DNA of 9,617 nucleotides from Candidatus Pacearchaeota archaeon (GTDB taxonomy: Archaea; Nanobdellota; Nanobdellia; Pacearchaeales; GW2011-AR1), in assembly GCA_017609695.1 (NCBI GenBank), contig JAFCDM010000014.1, positions 1-9,617 of the forward strand, in the 5' to 3' direction. Position 1 is the stretch's first letter, and each line of letters starts with the position of its first letter. Position numbers and translations under genes: made by a program. The notes below the pieces were generated by a model that saw only the letters and a program-made list of their open reading frames with translations, was not told the DNA's origin and searched no databases. Positions 9,551 to 9,617 of this stretch are shown piece after piece.

Positions 9551-9617
9551 TCACCAAGGAAAGGGGTTTCTTTTGTTTGGCTTAGGATGATATCCCCTAT
9601 CATAAGGATTAGGGTCT
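9551..9617 (-). CDS. Possible C-terminal tail of a gene beyond the right edge
   Basis: On the minus strand one frame is open from the window edge to a TGA at 9551-9553. Its 21 whole codons end RGYHPKPNKRNPFPW, a Pro-, Lys- and aromatic-rich tail that reads like real protein. Local G+C is higher than in the spacer beside it. Another minus-strand frame is also open over this short span, so the call is weak. The stretch 9366-9550 next to it holds no gene I can support. Confidence 0.3.
   Translation of the reverse strand, partial: DPNPYDRGYHPKPNKRNPFPW

Noticed and set aside
9450..9590. A plus-strand frame of about 46 codons from ATG 9450
   Set aside because: No TATA box or Shine-Dalgarno site at the right place, unremarkable composition, and it would overlap the more protein-like minus-strand tail at 9551-9617.
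1..9617. tRNA, rRNA and CRISPR arrays
   Set aside because: I looked for tRNA-like arms, rRNA signatures and spaced direct repeats on both strands and found none; the repeats present are short operators, hairpins and one microsatellite.

Overview
The window looks like a piece of a very A+T-rich archaeal genome, most likely a DPANN lineage of the Woesearchaeota/Pacearchaeota kind (inference). The grounds are: many short genes for secreted, cysteine-rich or two-helix membrane proteins; a Rad3-type helicase tail; an AbrB-nucleotidyltransferase fusion; ribbon-helix-helix, PIN and Fic proteins; and archaeal TATA boxes. At 13 starts (one of them a pseudogene) an 8-bp T/A box lies 22-30 nt upstream of the ATG, which implies leaderless mRNAs. 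This spacing also settles several ambiguous starts (660, 3069, 6629). Only a few genes have Shine-Dalgarno sites, the clearest being at 5151.

Layout. 1-1089 (+): the C-terminal part of a Rad3/DinG-like helicase, an acidic small protein, and an overlapping zinc-ribbon miniprotein that shares a C-terminal ADECEE peptide with it. 1109-2246 (-): a three-gene unit of a secreted glycoprotein-like protein, a two-TM miniprotein and a 14-cysteine anchored protein. 2283-2954 (-): a lipoprotein-like, beta-strand-rich protein that resembles an outer-membrane barrel. 3069-3615 (+): a Fic/Doc toxin followed one base later by a ribbon-helix-helix partner. 3675-4964 (-): a small lipoprotein, a membrane-anchored matrixin-like metalloprotease and a one-TM protein, each with its own promoter. 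5151-5630 (+): a secreted protein with the strongest ribosome-binding site of the window. 5669-6629 (-): an AbrB-nucleotidyltransferase fusion overlapping a coiled-coil miniprotein, with a two-palindrome operator between TATA box and start codon. 6691-7542 (-): an unknown basic protein and an anchored Cys-rich protein. 7621-8162 (+): a PIN-domain (VapC-like) toxin pseudogene, broken by a 116-bp double-hairpin element of IS200/IS605 character and by a stop codon. 8157-9336 (-): a ribbon-helix-helix repressor with its own operator, a second small DNA-binding-like protein and two small membrane proteins. The right edge may hold the tail of another minus-strand gene.

Two themes stand out. One is the cell surface (at least ten secreted, anchored or membrane proteins). 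The other is toxin-antitoxin-like modules (Fic/RHH, nucleotidyltransferase/coiled coil, decayed PIN beside RHH), several with visible operator-like repeats. The most notable features are the hairpin element that has killed the PIN gene, the self-contained AbrB-nucleotidyltransferase module with its operator, and the barrel-like lipoprotein.
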